DNA of 64,000 bases from JBMDXB01 sp048594975. GTDB lineage: Bacteria; Acidobacteriota; Vicinamibacteria; Vicinamibacterales; 2-12-FULL-66-21. Where the stretch lies: contig JBMDXQ010000019.1 of NCBI GenBank assembly GCA_048594975.1, positions 24,951 through 88,950 of the forward strand. Reading direction: 5' to 3'. Below the pieces are notes generated by a model, which did not search any database, had not been told where the DNA came from, and saw only the letters and a list, made by a program, of their open reading frames with translations. Position 1 is the stretch's first letter. Each line of letters begins with the position of its first letter. A program made the position numbers and the translations under genes. Positions 50,402 through 61,155 of the stretch are shown here, piece by piece.

Positions 50402-50923
50402 ATGCCAACCGCCATCTACGCCCGCTTCGACACCACCGAAGGCCCGTTCAAGATCCGGCTGTTCGACAAGGAAGCTCCCAGCACTGTCGAGAACTTCGTC
50501 GGCCTGGCCGAGGGGACGAAGCCGTGGCTCGACCCGAAAACCGGTGAAACGAAGACCCAACCCTTCTACGACGGTGTCATCTTCCACCGCGTGATCGACG
50601 GCTTCATGATCCAGGGCGGCGACCGCCTCGGCCAGGGCACCGGCGGGCCAGGCTACAAGTTCAACGACGAGTTCCACCCGGCGCTGCGCCACCACAAGGC
50701 AGGCATCCTCTCGATGGCCAACGCCGGCCCGAACACTAATGGCAGCCAGTTCTTCATCACGCTTGCGCCGACGCCGCACCTCGACAACCGCCACTCCGTG
50801 TTCGGCGAGGTCGTCGAAGGTATGGACGTCGTCAAGAAGATCGGCGCCGTGCGCACCGGTGCGCAGGACCGGCCGGTGCAACCGGTCGTGATCAACCACG
50901 TCACGATCGAGCACGAGGGGTGA
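50402..50923 (+). CDS. Peptidyl-prolyl cis-trans isomerase, cyclophilin type
   Basis: 173 residues, one cyclophilin domain, no signal peptide, so cytoplasmic. Core motifs are F-H-R-V-I-D-G-F-M-I-Q-G-G-D, F-N-D-E-F, S-M-A-N-A-G-P-N-T-N-G-S-Q-F-F-I-T and H-S-V-F-G-E-V. It speeds proline isomerisation in folding. Its stop overlaps the ATG of an ECF sigma gene (TGATG at 50921-50925), which is a rare coupling. Confidence 0.95.
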   Translation: MPTAIYARFDTTEGPFKIRLFDKEAPSTVENFVGLAEGTKPWLDPKTGETKTQPFYDGVIFHRVIDGFMIQGGDRLGQGTGGPGYKFNDEFHPALRHHKAGILSMANAGPNTNGSQFFITLAPTPHLDNRHSVFGEVVEGMDVVKKIGAVRTGAQDRPVQPVVINHVTIEHEG

Positions 50924-51582
50924 TGGGCAGCGGGCCATCGACGCGCTCCGGCGCTCCGGGCGCGAGGTCGAAGAGCGGTGCGTCGCCGGCCGCGGCGGCA
51001 GGCAAGGCGACGGCGGGCCATCCGACAGCCCGGGGATCGCCTCGAGCGCCGTCGCCGGGCGAGCGCCAGCCGCTCGACGCGCTGCTGCCGCTCGTCTACC
51101 AGGAACTGCGCCGGCTGGCAGCGGTGTACCTGCGCCGGGAGCGGCCGGGGCAGACCCTGCAGCCGACGGCGCTGGTGCACGAGGCCTACCTGCGGCTGGC
51201 GAAGGACCGGCCCGATCGCTGGCAGAACCGCGCGCACTTCTGCGCCATCGCCGCGCACTCGATGCGGCAGATCCTGATCGAACGGGCGCGCGCGCGCGGC
51301 GCAAAGAAGCGCGGCGGCGCGCAGCCGCGGATCACCCTGCAGGAAGGGCTCGTCGCCAGCAGCGAGCGGCCGATCGACCTGGTCGCCCTCGACGAGGCGC
51401 TCGAGCGGCTGGCGGCGATCGACACCGAGCAGGCCCGGCTCGTCGAGCTGCGGTTCTTCGGCGGGCTCACGGTCGAGGAGACGGCGGAGGCGATGGACAT
51501 CTCGCCGGCGACGGTCAAACGCCACTGGGCGGTGGCCCGCGCCTGGCTGGCGCGCGAGCTGGAGGGCAACTCGCCGGCGTGA
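50923..51582 (+). CDS. ECF-like sigma factor (TIGR02999/Sig-70_X6 type)
   Basis: 219 residues. A disordered Pro/Ala/Ser N-terminal tail (~1-45) precedes a sigma2-like domain (L-L-P-L-V-Y-Q-E-L-R-R-L-A, L-V-H-E-A-Y-L-R-L) and a sigma4 domain (V-E-L-R-F-F-G-G-L-T-V-E-E-T-A, S-P-A-T-V-K-R-H-W). This class is usually next to a Ser/Thr kinase whose phosphorylation controls it, as here: the kinase start (GTGA) overlaps its stop. It belongs to a three-gene operon with cyclophilin. Confidence 0.93.
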   Translation: MGSGPSTRSGAPGARSKSGASPAAAAGKATAGHPTARGSPRAPSPGERQPLDALLPLVYQELRRLAAVYLRRERPGQTLQPTALVHEAYLRLAKDRPDRWQNRAHFCAIAAHSMRQILIERARARGAKKRGGAQPRITLQEGLVASSERPIDLVALDEALERLAAIDTEQARLVELRFFGGLTVEETAEAMDISPATVKRHWAVARAWLARELEGNSPA

Positions 51583-53096
51583 CGCCGGAACGGTGGCGGC
51601 GCGTCAACGACGTGTTCCATGCCGCGCTGGAGCGCGAGGGCGACGAGCGGACGGTCTTCCTCCGCCAGGCCGCTGCCGGCGATCCGGACCTGCTCCGCGA
51701 GGTCGAGACGCTCCTGGCGAGCCACTCGAGATCGGAGCGCTTCCTCGACACGCCGGCGTACGGCGTCGCCCCCGATCTGATGTTCGACGAGGAATCGCCG
51801 GTCGGCCGCGCGGTGGGGCCGTACCGCATCACCGAGGAACTCGGCCGCGGCGGTATGGGCGTCGTGTACGCCGCCGAGGACTCCCGCCTCGGGCGGCCGG
51901 TGGCGCTGAAATCGCTGCCGCCGGAGTTCACGCACGATCACGCCCGGCGCGAGCGGCTGACGCGCGAGGCGCGCGCCGCGGCCGCCCTGTCCCACCCGGC
52001 GATTGCCACGATCTTCACCCTCGAGGAGATCGACGGCGTCCTGTACATCGTCTCCGAACTGGTGCGTGGCCGGACGCTGCGGGAGGAGCTCGCCGACGGT
52101 CCGCTCACGGTCGAACGGCTCATGCCCACGCTCGTGGACATCGCCTCGGCGCTGTGCGCAGCGCACCGCGAGGGCATCGTCCATCGCGACCTCAAGCCGG
52201 AGAACGTCATCCGGCGAATCGACGGCCAGGTGAAGATCCTGGATTTCGGGCTGGCGAGCATCGAGGCGGCGCGCGAGCAGCAGACGGCCACGCGGCTGAC
52301 GCGGAGCGGCATGGTGCTCGGCACGCCCGGATACATGGCTCCCGAACAGCTGAACGGTGGTGTGGTCGACGGGCGCACGGACATCTTCGCGTTCGGCATT
52401 CTCGCCTGGGAGCTGGCGACCGGCGAACACCCGTTCGGCGCGGACACGGCGGCGCTGCTGGCGCGGATGACGGAGCTGCTGGAAGGGCGCGCCCCGGTCA
52501 CCTCGAAGCCGCTGCCGATCGCCGGCCTCGATCGCCTCGCCCGGCGCTGCATGCGCGGCTCGCCCGCCGACCGCTACCAGACCGCCGAGGCGCTCCTCGT
52601 CGATCTGCGGGCGCTCGCGACAGTAGCCGGTCCGCGCGCCGCACCGCAGCCCACCGGCGACTCGCTCTGGTGGTGGAAGGTCCACCAGATCGTCATTGCG
52701 CTCGTGCACGGCGCGATGCCGATTGCCGCCTGGTTCGCGCGGACCGCCATCGGCGGCGCGCGCGGCCGCGGCGTATTCTTCGCCGCGCTCGCCCTGGCAA
52801 CGGTGTCCGTGACGTTGCGTCTGAACCTCTGGGTGAGCTCGCGTATGGATCCGGCCGGGCTGCCCGAGCACCGCCAGCACCTGTTCCCGTACGTGCTCGG
52901 CGCCGACGCCCTGCTCGCGGCCGTGCTGCTGACCGGCGCCGCCTTGATGGCCGCCAGCTCCTCGGCCGGAGCGCAGGAAGGGCTCACCGCGCTCATCGTC
53001 ATCGTCGCCGTCGCCAGCCTGGCATCGCTGCTCGCCATCGAGCCGGCGACGACGCGGGCGGCTGGATTGACATCTGGAATAAGAAGTAAGAAGTAA
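51579..53096 (+). CDS. Membrane Ser/Thr protein kinase paired with an ECF sigma factor
   Basis: 505 residues. An N-terminal helical module (~1-60; W-R-R-V-N-D-V-F-H-A-A-L) common before such kinases, a complete kinase (K111, H-R-D-L-K-P-E-N 202-209, D-F-G-L 222-225, A-P-E-Q) and about four C-terminal membrane helices (~366-485). The GTG start overlaps the sigma stop. It probably phosphorylates the sigma factor. The last codons, A-G-A/A-G-T/A-A-G/A-A-G and TAA, come from the AAGAAGT repeat that follows, so the tail is variable. Confidence 0.92.
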   Translation: MTPERWRRVNDVFHAALEREGDERTVFLRQAAAGDPDLLREVETLLASHSRSERFLDTPAYGVAPDLMFDEESPVGRAVGPYRITEELGRGGMGVVYAAEDSRLGRPVALKSLPPEFTHDHARRERLTREARAAAALSHPAIATIFTLEEIDGVLYIVSELVRGRTLREELADGPLTVERLMPTLVDIASALCAAHREGIVHRDLKPENVIRRIDGQVKILDFGLASIEAAREQQTATRLTRSGMVLGTPGYMAPEQLNGGVVDGRTDIFAFGILAWELATGEHPFGADTAALLARMTELLEGRAPVTSKPLPIAGLDRLARRCMRGSPADRYQTAEALLVDLRALATVAGPRAAPQPTGDSLWWWKVHQIVIALVHGAMPIAAWFARTAIGGARGRGVFFAALALATVSVTLRLNLWVSSRMDPAGLPEHRQHLFPYVLGADALLAAVLLTGAALMAASSSAGAQEGLTALIVIVAVASLASLLAIEPATTRAAGLTSGIRSKK

Positions 53097-53137
53097 GAAG
53101 TAAGAACACAGTGAGAGTGTCCTCACTTCCCACCCCT

Positions 53138-53145
<8 letters not shown>
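53081..53145. repeat. AAGAAGT tandem repeat and its inverted copy at a convergent junction
   Basis: AAGAAGT is repeated about 3.5 times at 53081-53106. An inverted copy TTACTTCTT lies at 53138-53146. An inner AGTGAG/CTCACT hairpin (about 53110-53127) sits between. Both flanking genes end with Lys-Lys-stop codons (AAG AAG TAA) taken from the repeat. Confidence 0.7.
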
Positions 53146-55092
<1,947 letters not shown>

Positions 55093-55096
<4 letters not shown>

Positions 55097-55650
55097 CGTT
55101 GCGCCCCGACCTGGTTGATGGTGCGCGCGACGCGCAGGAGATTGGAGCTCACGCGCAGGCCGGCGCGCTCGACCGCCGGCAGGCTGATGTCGAAGCGGAG
55201 GCGGCGGTTCTCGAGCACGAACTGGATCGCGCCGCCGGCCTGCAGGAACTGCGGCGCGTCGCCGACGGTCAGCACCGGCAGGTCGCGGACTGCGGACAGC
55301 ATCCGCTGGGCGCGCTCCTGCTCCGCATGCGACAGGAACAGCACCTGGCAGGCGCGCGCCTCCTCCGGCGTCGCCGGATTCACGACCACCAGCGGGCGGT
55401 CGCCGACCGACTCCCCTTTGACGATGGCCTCGACGATCTGCGTGAAGGGCTCGTCGGCGACGACGCACATGCGGAAGTGCTCGCCCTTGGGACCCGGGGC
55501 AGGCGGCCACTCGACGAACCGGGTGAAGTTGTAGAGGAACGCGCCCCGGACCTCTTCCTCGGGGGTCTGCGCGCGCGCAGCCGCGCACATCACGAGCGCC
55601 GCCGCGCAGGCGGCGAGGGTGACGCGTCGGCGCCTGGTCAGAAGCGCCAT
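55093..55650 (-). CDS. yfiR: YfiR family periplasmic protein (DUF4154)
   Basis: 185 residues. A signal peptide (~1-27, ending R-A-Q) precedes the YfiR fold: V-R-G-A-F-L-Y-N-F-T-R-F-V-E-W-P, a conserved Cys in M-C-V-V and another in A-C-Q-V-L-F-L, and R-L-R-F-D-I-S. YfiR in Pseudomonas holds the CHASE8 cyclase YfiN inactive until redox or envelope stress. Here the CHASE8 protein downstream is a histidine kinase. The start overlaps the TonB receptor end by 13 bp. Confidence 0.9.
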
Positions 55651-57566
55651 AGCGTTCGCACGTAGGCGCCTCGCGTGAACAGCACGGCATTCGGCCCGGC
55701 GGGCCCGAACTCGCGGTGCCGGTCGTGCAGCAGGTTCTGGCCGACGAGCGAGAGCTCCAGCGACGGGCGAACCTGCCAGCCGACTCTGACGTCGAGCTCT
55801 GCATACGCCGGGACCTCGGGCGCAGGCCGGCGGCCGACGTAGCGGAAGACCGCATCGAGCTCGATTGAACGCGGCAAGTCGAGCCGGCCCCACAATGTCA
55901 GGCGGTGGGACGGATCGTTGCCCTCGGCCGCGCCGCCAGTCACGTCGCGCGATCCGGCGTCGAACGACAGCGCCTTGTCGAGGAACGCGTACGAGCCGAT
56001 GAACCGCCAACCCTCGACGATCTGCAGCCGCGCCGAGAGCTCGAGGCCGCTGGTCACGGCGTTCAGCATGTTGCCGAGGACGACGGGCTGGCCCGGCTCC
56101 AGCGGCTGCTCCTGGCTGCGGAGGTGGTCGTAGCGGTTGGCGAAGATCGCCGCGTGGACCGACAACTGATCGAGCGGAACGATGCGATAGCCCGCTTCGT
56201 AGGCGAAGACCTCCTCCGCCGCGAAATCGTCGGAGCCCTCGATCACGAGGCTCGGCGAGTCGATGCGGAGATCGGTGTCGAGGCGCGACGGCAGCCGCAC
56301 GGCGCGAGAGGCCGCTGCCCAGAACGTCTCGCCGCCCCCGAGATCCCAGCGGAAGCGAATCGTCGGCTGCACCTCGATGCCCGTGAAGTCGTTGCGCTCG
56401 AACTTCGATCCAACCGTCAGGTAGGTCGAATTTCGGCTGAGGGTGATTTCGTCCTGGAGAAACGCCCCGACGATCGCGTCGGTCTTCTCCACCGGCGAGA
56501 AGGAGAGGATTCCCGACGTGGCGTCGATGGCGTGGGAGACGCGGAGGGTGCCGCCCGCGACGATGTCGTGGCGGCCGCGCACCAGCGCGCCGTGCTGCAG
56601 GTCGACCTCGAGGGTGTGGCGGCTCTCGTCGAAGAGGTCCGGGACCGTCCGGATGGTGTTGTCGTAGTATGCCTGCGCCTGGAAGCGCCCGCTCGCGCCG
56701 ACCGCCCTCGTCCACCGTCCGAGGACGTTCCCGCCAGCGACGGTGATGTCCTCGCCCGTGGTCTGTCCCTCGGAGCCGCGGTAGACGTCGCCGTGCACGA
56801 ACCACTGGACCGGGCGGCCGCGGCGCGACTCGAGGCGGAAGCCGCCCTGGCCGAAATCGATCTCGTCGCCGGCGCTGGCGCCCGAGCGCAGTGGTTCGGG
56901 GGCGCGATGCCGGTACTTGCCGTAGAGACGGTAGCTGCCGCCGCCGGAGACCGGGCCACCGTAACGCGCGCTGCCGATGAACCGTTCGTCGCTGCCCACG
57001 CCCAGGAACCCGGCAACGCCGCGCGTGGATGCGGCGTCCTTCATGATGACGTTCACCACCCCGTTGACGGCATTGGCGCCCCAGACGCTCCCGCCCGGCC
57101 CGCGCACGATTTCGATGCGATCGATGTCGGCCAGGAACGCATCCTGCACGTCCCAGAGCGTGCCCGCGAACAGCGGCGAGTACACGGTGCGGCCGTCGAT
57201 CATGACCAGCAGCTTGTTGGCCGTCGTGATATTGAAGCCGCGGGCGCTGATCGCCCAGGTGTGCGAATCGGCGCGCGCCACGTCCAGGCCGTCCGCCAGC
57301 CGCATCGCCTCGGCCAGGGTGGTCGCGCCGGAGCGGCGGATATCGTCGCCTCGCACGATGTCCACGGCCGCGGCGGTCTGCGCGAGCCGCTCGGCGCGCC
57401 GCGAGACGGAGGACACCTCGATCTGCGTCAGCTCCTCGATGGTCAGCCGCTTGAGATCCTGCGGCGAGCGCGAGGAGGGCTGCCCGTCGGAGCCCGCGGG
57501 CGCCGCGAACAGCGCACCGATGGTGAGGGCGGCGCGCGCGGCGGCTGCGATCGCAGGGTTGTGCAT
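55638..57566 (-). CDS. TonB-dependent receptor of the YfiR-associated type
   Basis: 642 residues. Signal peptide (~1-28); an N-terminal extension L-K-R-L-T-I-E-E-L-T-Q-I-E-V-S-S-V-S typical of this family; plug (~50-160, with V-R-G-P-G-G-S-V-W-G-A-N-A); barrel ending T-L-W-R-F. It is likely an active transporter or a signal receptor for an unknown ligand. It starts 3 bp after the MltB stop and its end overlaps yfiR, so all four genes from mltB to the kinase form one operon. Confidence 0.93.
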   Translation of the reverse strand: MHNPAIAAAARAALTIGALFAAPAGSDGQPSSRSPQDLKRLTIEELTQIEVSSVSRRAERLAQTAAAVDIVRGDDIRRSGATTLAEAMRLADGLDVARADSHTWAISARGFNITTANKLLVMIDGRTVYSPLFAGTLWDVQDAFLADIDRIEIVRGPGGSVWGANAVNGVVNVIMKDAASTRGVAGFLGVGSDERFIGSARYGGPVSGGGSYRLYGKYRHRAPEPLRSGASAGDEIDFGQGGFRLESRRGRPVQWFVHGDVYRGSEGQTTGEDITVAGGNVLGRWTRAVGASGRFQAQAYYDNTIRTVPDLFDESRHTLEVDLQHGALVRGRHDIVAGGTLRVSHAIDATSGILSFSPVEKTDAIVGAFLQDEITLSRNSTYLTVGSKFERNDFTGIEVQPTIRFRWDLGGGETFWAAASRAVRLPSRLDTDLRIDSPSLVIEGSDDFAAEEVFAYEAGYRIVPLDQLSVHAAIFANRYDHLRSQEQPLEPGQPVVLGNMLNAVTSGLELSARLQIVEGWRFIGSYAFLDKALSFDAGSRDVTGGAAEGNDPSHRLTLWGRLDLPRSIELDAVFRYVGRRPAPEVPAYAELDVRVGWQVRPSLELSLVGQNLLHDRHREFGPAGPNAVLFTRGAYVRTLWRF

Positions 57567-57569
57567 ACG

Positions 57570-58598
57570 TCAGCGGAGCCGGTTCGAGAGCAGCGCCACG
57601 CTCAACGCGTAGCTGTGCGCACAGTTGTAGCCGAGGAGGGCCTCGTAGTTCCCGTAGACGAGGAAAGTCCGCCTGCCGGCCACGACCAGCGATGCCGCGA
57701 TCGTGCTGTTCGGCAGCGCTGCGCCGGAGAGCGTGCGAAACCCGAGCGGCCGCCACTCGACCAGGGGCCGCGGCGGCGTCATCACCCGTTCCGCCCGGCA
57801 GCCGACCTCGCGCGACGGGAGGTCCGCCAGCGTCGCACGGGCGGCGGGCGCGATGCGCACCTCGCGCCCCCAGATCATGCCGGGTGTCCAGCCGCGCTGC
57901 TGCAGGTAGTAGGCGATGGAGGCGAAGACGTCGGGGAGCGACGTCCAGATATCTCGACGGCCATCCTCGTCGAAGTCCTGCGCGTACTGCAGGTAGCTCG
58001 AGGGCATGAACTGCGGCTGGCCGAGCGCGCCGGCCCAGGATCCTTTCAGCTTGGCGAGCTCGATGTCCCCGCGGTTCAGGATCTCCAGGGCGCTGAGCAG
58101 CTCCGCGCGGAACCGCTCGCCGCGCCGCGGATCGTAGGCGAGCGTGGCCAGCGTCGGGATCGTCGGCCTGACCCCGGCGAAGCGGCCGAAGTTCGACTCG
58201 AGCCCCCACACCGACACCAGGACGCGCGGATCCACGCCGTACCGCTTGGCGACCTTCGCCAGCAGCGAACGGTGACGGCTGTACAGGCGCTGCGCGGTGC
58301 GCACCGTCTCGTGGGTGAGCCGCCGCTTCAGGTACGCTTCGAGATCGAGCGTGAACTCTGCCTGCGTGCGGTCGCGATCGAGCACGGATAGCGTCGGCTC
58401 GATGCCGTCGAGCGCAGCGTCGAGGACCTCGGGACGGATCCCGCGGGCGGCAGCCTCCTCGCGCAGGTCGGCGAGCCAGACGTCGAAGGACGGACGCTCC
58501 GGCGGCAACGGCGCGACCGGCGGAGGCTCCTGGGATCGGACGGCGGCGCCGGCGAGCACGATCACCGCCAGCGCCGCCAAGGAGTGCACCCGCCGCAT
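57570..58598 (-). CDS. mltB: Lytic murein transglycosylase, MltB/SLT_2 family
   Basis: 342 residues. Signal peptide (~1-22), then a MltB domain: R-P-S-F-D-V-W-L-A-D-L, the catalytic Glu in V-W-G-L-E-S-N-F-G, L-G-Q-P-Q-F-M-P-S-S-Y, and D-E-D-G-R-R-D-I-W. It cuts the MurNAc-GlcNAc bond of peptidoglycan and forms anhydro ends. It heads the operon with the TonB receptor, YfiR and the hybrid kinase. TACAAT stands 6 nt before ATG 58598 (leaderless). The longer upstream frame lacks homology. Confidence 0.93.
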   Translation of the reverse strand: MRRVHSLAALAVIVLAGAAVRSQEPPPVAPLPPERPSFDVWLADLREEAAARGIRPEVLDAALDGIEPTLSVLDRDRTQAEFTLDLEAYLKRRLTHETVRTAQRLYSRHRSLLAKVAKRYGVDPRVLVSVWGLESNFGRFAGVRPTIPTLATLAYDPRRGERFRAELLSALEILNRGDIELAKLKGSWAGALGQPQFMPSSYLQYAQDFDEDGRRDIWTSLPDVFASIAYYLQQRGWTPGMIWGREVRIAPAARATLADLPSREVGCRAERVMTPPRPLVEWRPLGFRTLSGAALPNSTIAASLVVAGRRTFLVYGNYEALLGYNCAHSYALSVALLSNRLR

Positions 58599-58604
58599 CG
58601 ATCG

Positions 58605-58610
58605 ATTGTA
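58605..58610 (-). promoter_or_regulatory. -10 box of the mltB operon
   Basis: TACAAT (minus strand) is 6 nt before ATG 58598, inside a compact divergent region of 55 bp shared with the BASS transporter gene. Confidence 0.5.
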
Positions 58611-58637
58611 GCAGCCGCTCGGCGCCGGCCGCTGGCA

Positions 58638-58643
58638 CACAAT
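58638..58643 (+). promoter_or_regulatory. -10 box of the BASS transporter gene
   Basis: CACAAT ends 10 nt before ATG 58654. The upstream ATG at 58642 lies within this box, so the shorter start is more likely. Confidence 0.4.
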
Positions 58644-58653
58644 GAGCGGTCGC

Positions 58654-59514
58654 ATGCTCCTCCGCATCCTCGAAACCGGCGTGCCGCTCGTCGCCTTCCT
58701 GATGATGGTGGCGGTCGGACTGGACGTCACCCGGGACGATTTGCGCCGTGTCGCCGGCCGCGTCCGTATGATTGCCGGCGTCACGCTCGCGCAGGCGCTC
58801 GTACTCCCTGCGGCCGCCTGGCTGCTCGCTCCCCTGACCGGCTCGGATCGGCTCGCCGGCTACCTGCTCCTCGTCGCCGCGTGCCCGGGCGGTGGCATGT
58901 CCAACGTCTACGTGTACCTCGCCCGCGCCAACACCGCGCTGTCGGTGGTACTGACCGCCGTCTCCTGCCTCGGCACGCTGGCGACGATGCCGGCAGTGCT
59001 CGCGGCGTATCAGCAGCTCACCGGTCGCGCGAGCGACTTCGCCTTGCCGCTCCCCACGCTGTTCGTGCAGCTGCTCGTGATGGCGGTCATCCCGGTATCG
59101 GCCGGCGCGTGGATCCGCGACCGCTATCCCGGGCTCGAGCGCGCGCACGGCCGCCGCTTCCGGGCGCTCTGCGCCGCGGGCGTGGCAGGGATCGTGACCG
59201 TGGGCATCGTGCAGAGCGCATCGATGATCGATTCCGATCTGATCGCGGGCGGCGCCGCGGCGACGACGCTCGTGGCGGCCGGCATGATGGCGGGCTGGTC
59301 GATCGGACGGCTGCTGCGCGCGTCGCAGGACGACCGCTTCACCCTGCTCGTCGAATTCGCGGTGCGGAACCTCGCGATCGCGATGGTCATCGAGGTCTCG
59401 CTGCTCGGGCACCCCGACTTCGTGGCGTTCGGCGCGCTCGCGCTCCTCGGCCAGGCGCTGCTGCTCGGCGGGGTGATACGGCTGCGGCGCTCAGGGGCGC
59501 GGACGTCCCGCTGA
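58654..59514 (+). CDS. Bile acid:sodium symporter (BASS) family transporter
   Basis: 286 residues, about nine hydrophobic helices. The pattern V-A-V-G-L-D-V-T, A-A-C-P-G-G-G-M-S-N-V-Y-V-Y-L-A and E-F-A-V-R-N-L-A-I-A is that of the sodium:bile-acid/organic-acid symporter fold, with the crossing-helix Asn/Gly residues. The substrate is probably an organic acid or sulfonate rather than bile acid. ATG 58654 is preferred over 58642 for the promoter reason given at the -10 box. It is divergent from mltB. Confidence 0.88.
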   Translation: MLLRILETGVPLVAFLMMVAVGLDVTRDDLRRVAGRVRMIAGVTLAQALVLPAAAWLLAPLTGSDRLAGYLLLVAACPGGGMSNVYVYLARANTALSVVLTAVSCLGTLATMPAVLAAYQQLTGRASDFALPLPTLFVQLLVMAVIPVSAGAWIRDRYPGLERAHGRRFRALCAAGVAGIVTVGIVQSASMIDSDLIAGGAAATTLVAAGMMAGWSIGRLLRASQDDRFTLLVEFAVRNLAIAMVIEVSLLGHPDFVAFGALALLGQALLLGGVIRLRRSGARTSR

Positions 59515-59570
59515 CGGCGCGTTCGCCAGGTTGGAGGTCGTCGTTTTACGGAAGTCAGCTACTTCAAATC

Positions 59571-59680
59571 ATGTTCTCTGTGGCCTTCGTGGCCTCTGAG
59601 TTCAGTTACCTCCGTGGCCTCTGAGTTACTCACCTCCGTCGCCTCCGTGGCCTCTGAGGTCAGTTACCTTCGTGGCCTCC
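59571..59680 (+). repeat. CGTGGCCTCTGAG word repeat, cluster 1
   Basis: About four copies of CGTGGCCTCTGAGTTCAG-like words, roughly 25 bp each. The cluster overlaps the 3' end of the DUF4199 gene. Clusters 2 (61235-61328, opposite orientation) and 3 (61545-61598) belong to the same family. Confidence 0.8.
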
Positions 59681-60165
59681 CCAGCCGGGCGCGCGCGGAT
59701 CACCACCGCGACGGCGGCCGAGGCGACGATGCCGGTGATCAGTGTGGCGGTGAAGGCAGCCATGGCCTGTGCCATCGGCGTGGCCCAGGCTGCGCTCGCC
59801 TCGAGGGCGCGCGCCATCTCCGCCTCGCTCTGGCCCTGCCGCCGCATCACCTCGCGGCCGACGCGCTCGACTTCCGCGAAGTACTCCGGCACGAGCACGG
59901 CGGTCAGGATCACCGACGCCGCCGCGACCACGACGCCGGCAATCACCGACATCAGCGTCCCGGCCACCACCTGGCCAGCCCACGTGCGACCCTCTCGAGC
60001 AGTCTGCCGCAGGCCCCACGCCAGCCCGAACAACTGGATCGCGATCACAGCCCAGAACGCCGGCAGCATCGCCGGGTCTTTGTACCAGCCGCTCACGCCC
60101 ATGACGATCGTCCACAGGCCGCAGAACACGCCGATGAACAGGCCGGCGGCGAGGATGGGGTTCAT
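59626..60165 (-). CDS. DUF4199 family membrane protein
   Basis: 179 residues with four hydrophobic helices (~4-25, 36-52, 65-92, 128-155) and the acidic V-L-V-P-E-Y-F-A-E-V-E linker of DUF4199 proteins. The function is unknown. The final ~14 residues (T-D-L-R-G-H-G-G-D-G-G-E) are encoded by the CGTGGCCTC word repeat, so the repeat has replaced or extended the native end. It is the third gene of the MarR-SRPBCC operon. Confidence 0.8.
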   Translation of the reverse strand: MNPILAAGLFIGVFCGLWTIVMGVSGWYKDPAMLPAFWAVIAIQLFGLAWGLRQTAREGRTWAGQVVAGTLMSVIAGVVVAAASVILTAVLVPEYFAEVERVGREVMRRQGQSEAEMARALEASAAWATPMAQAMAAFTATLITGIVASAAVAVVIRARPAGEATKVTDLRGHGGDGGE

Positions 60166-60202
60166 GCCGCCTCCACGCGGTCGCGGGTGGGATGCAGCCT
60201 GC

Positions 60203-60703
60203 TCATGCCTTCAGCAGCCTGCGCAGGTCCGCCTGGTAGGTGTCGATGGTTTCGTACAGCGAGAAGAACAGGCGCGACATCACCCGGAAGAACGGATTGT
60301 AGATCTCTCCGTCCTCGGTGATGGTCAGCTCGGATCCGGCCGCAGCCGGCTTCACCTCGAACGTCCAGGTGCCGCCGAAGGGCAGCGCGGGATCGTCGAT
60401 CCTGGTGACGAGGCGCGAATGCGGCGTCCGTTCCTCGACGCGGTACGTGATCGTGCCGTGCGCACCTTCTTCCCTGAACCGGACGATGCCGCCCTCGGAG
60501 AGCACCGTCACGGCCTTCACGTCCGTGCGCCACTGCGGAAAGCTGGCGAAGTCGGTGATGGCAGCGAATACCGCTGCCGGTGGCGCGCTGTAGACGACGC
60601 TCCGCGAGGCGCGGTGGGCTCTCGGCAGGAACATGCCGACCAGCGCGGCGACGCAGACGAGGGCGACGAGGCCGGCGAGCGCGAACGCGATCCACCTGAG
60701 CAT
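60203..60703 (-). CDS. SRPBCC (START-like) family protein with N-terminal membrane anchor
   Basis: 166 residues. One hydrophobic helix (~3-25) then a polyketide cyclase/START-type SRPBCC fold (~35-165): S-V-V-Y-S-A-P-P-A-A-V-F-A-A-I-T-D-F, F-P-Q-W-R-T-D-V-K, and a long C-terminal helix. Such folds bind hydrophobic ligands. ATG 60703 is 5 nt downstream of the MarR stop. The longer frame is a MarR shadow. Confidence 0.88.
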   Translation of the reverse strand: MLRWIAFALAGLVALVCVAALVGMFLPRAHRASRSVVYSAPPAAVFAAITDFASFPQWRTDVKAVTVLSEGGIVRFREEGAHGTITYRVEERTPHSRLVTRIDDPALPFGGTWTFEVKPAAAGSELTITEDGEIYNPFFRVMSRLFFSLYETIDTYQADLRRLLKA

Positions 60704-60707
60704 CCGG

Positions 60708-61148
60708 CTACCTCCCGAGGCACGCACGCGCGAGCAGCTCGAGGCCGGCGACCGCGCTGGCCTGATCCTTCCGCGACAGCCGCTCCAGCACCGCGCGCAG
60801 GCGCCTCCGATCGAGCACGGAACTGGCGTGCACGGCGGCAACGCCCTTCGGGGTGAGGACGAGTCCGACGTGCCGGCGATCGCGCCCCGCCTGCCGGCTC
60901 TTCACGACGTAACCGAGCACCTCGAGCCGGGTGAGTGCTTCCGACAGCGTGGACCGCGACAGGTCCAGGTGCCATGCGAGCTCGGAGAGCGTCCTGGGCG
61001 TCCGGCGGTCGAGGTGGACGAGGATGTCGGCGTCGCGGCCCGAGAGCCGCACCTCGGTCGAGCGCGCGCGGTCGTGCCGGGTGTGGCAGGCGAAATACAC
61101 CTGCGGGTAGCAGAACTGGATGCGCTCGATGGCGTGGTCGAGTGTCAC
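60708..61148 (-). CDS. MarR family transcriptional regulator
   Basis: 146 residues. A winged helix (D-A-D-I-L-V-H-L-D, L-S-E-L-A-W-H-L-D-L-S-R-S-T-L-S-E-A-L-T-R-L) and wing (R-D-R-R-H-V-G-L-V-L-T) with dimerisation helices at both ends. The frame also opens at TTG 61184, but those bases are the -35 (TTGACG); -10 TAGATT is 17 nt on and 7 nt before GTG 61148, which is therefore the start. It heads an operon with SRPBCC and DUF4199 and probably represses it. Confidence 0.92.
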   Translation of the reverse strand: MTLDHAIERIQFCYPQVYFACHTRHDRARSTEVRLSGRDADILVHLDRRTPRTLSELAWHLDLSRSTLSEALTRLEVLGYVVKSRQAGRDRRHVGLVLTPKGVAAVHASSVLDRRRLRAVLERLSRKDQASAVAGLELLARACLGR

Positions 61149-61155
61149 GCCCGGC

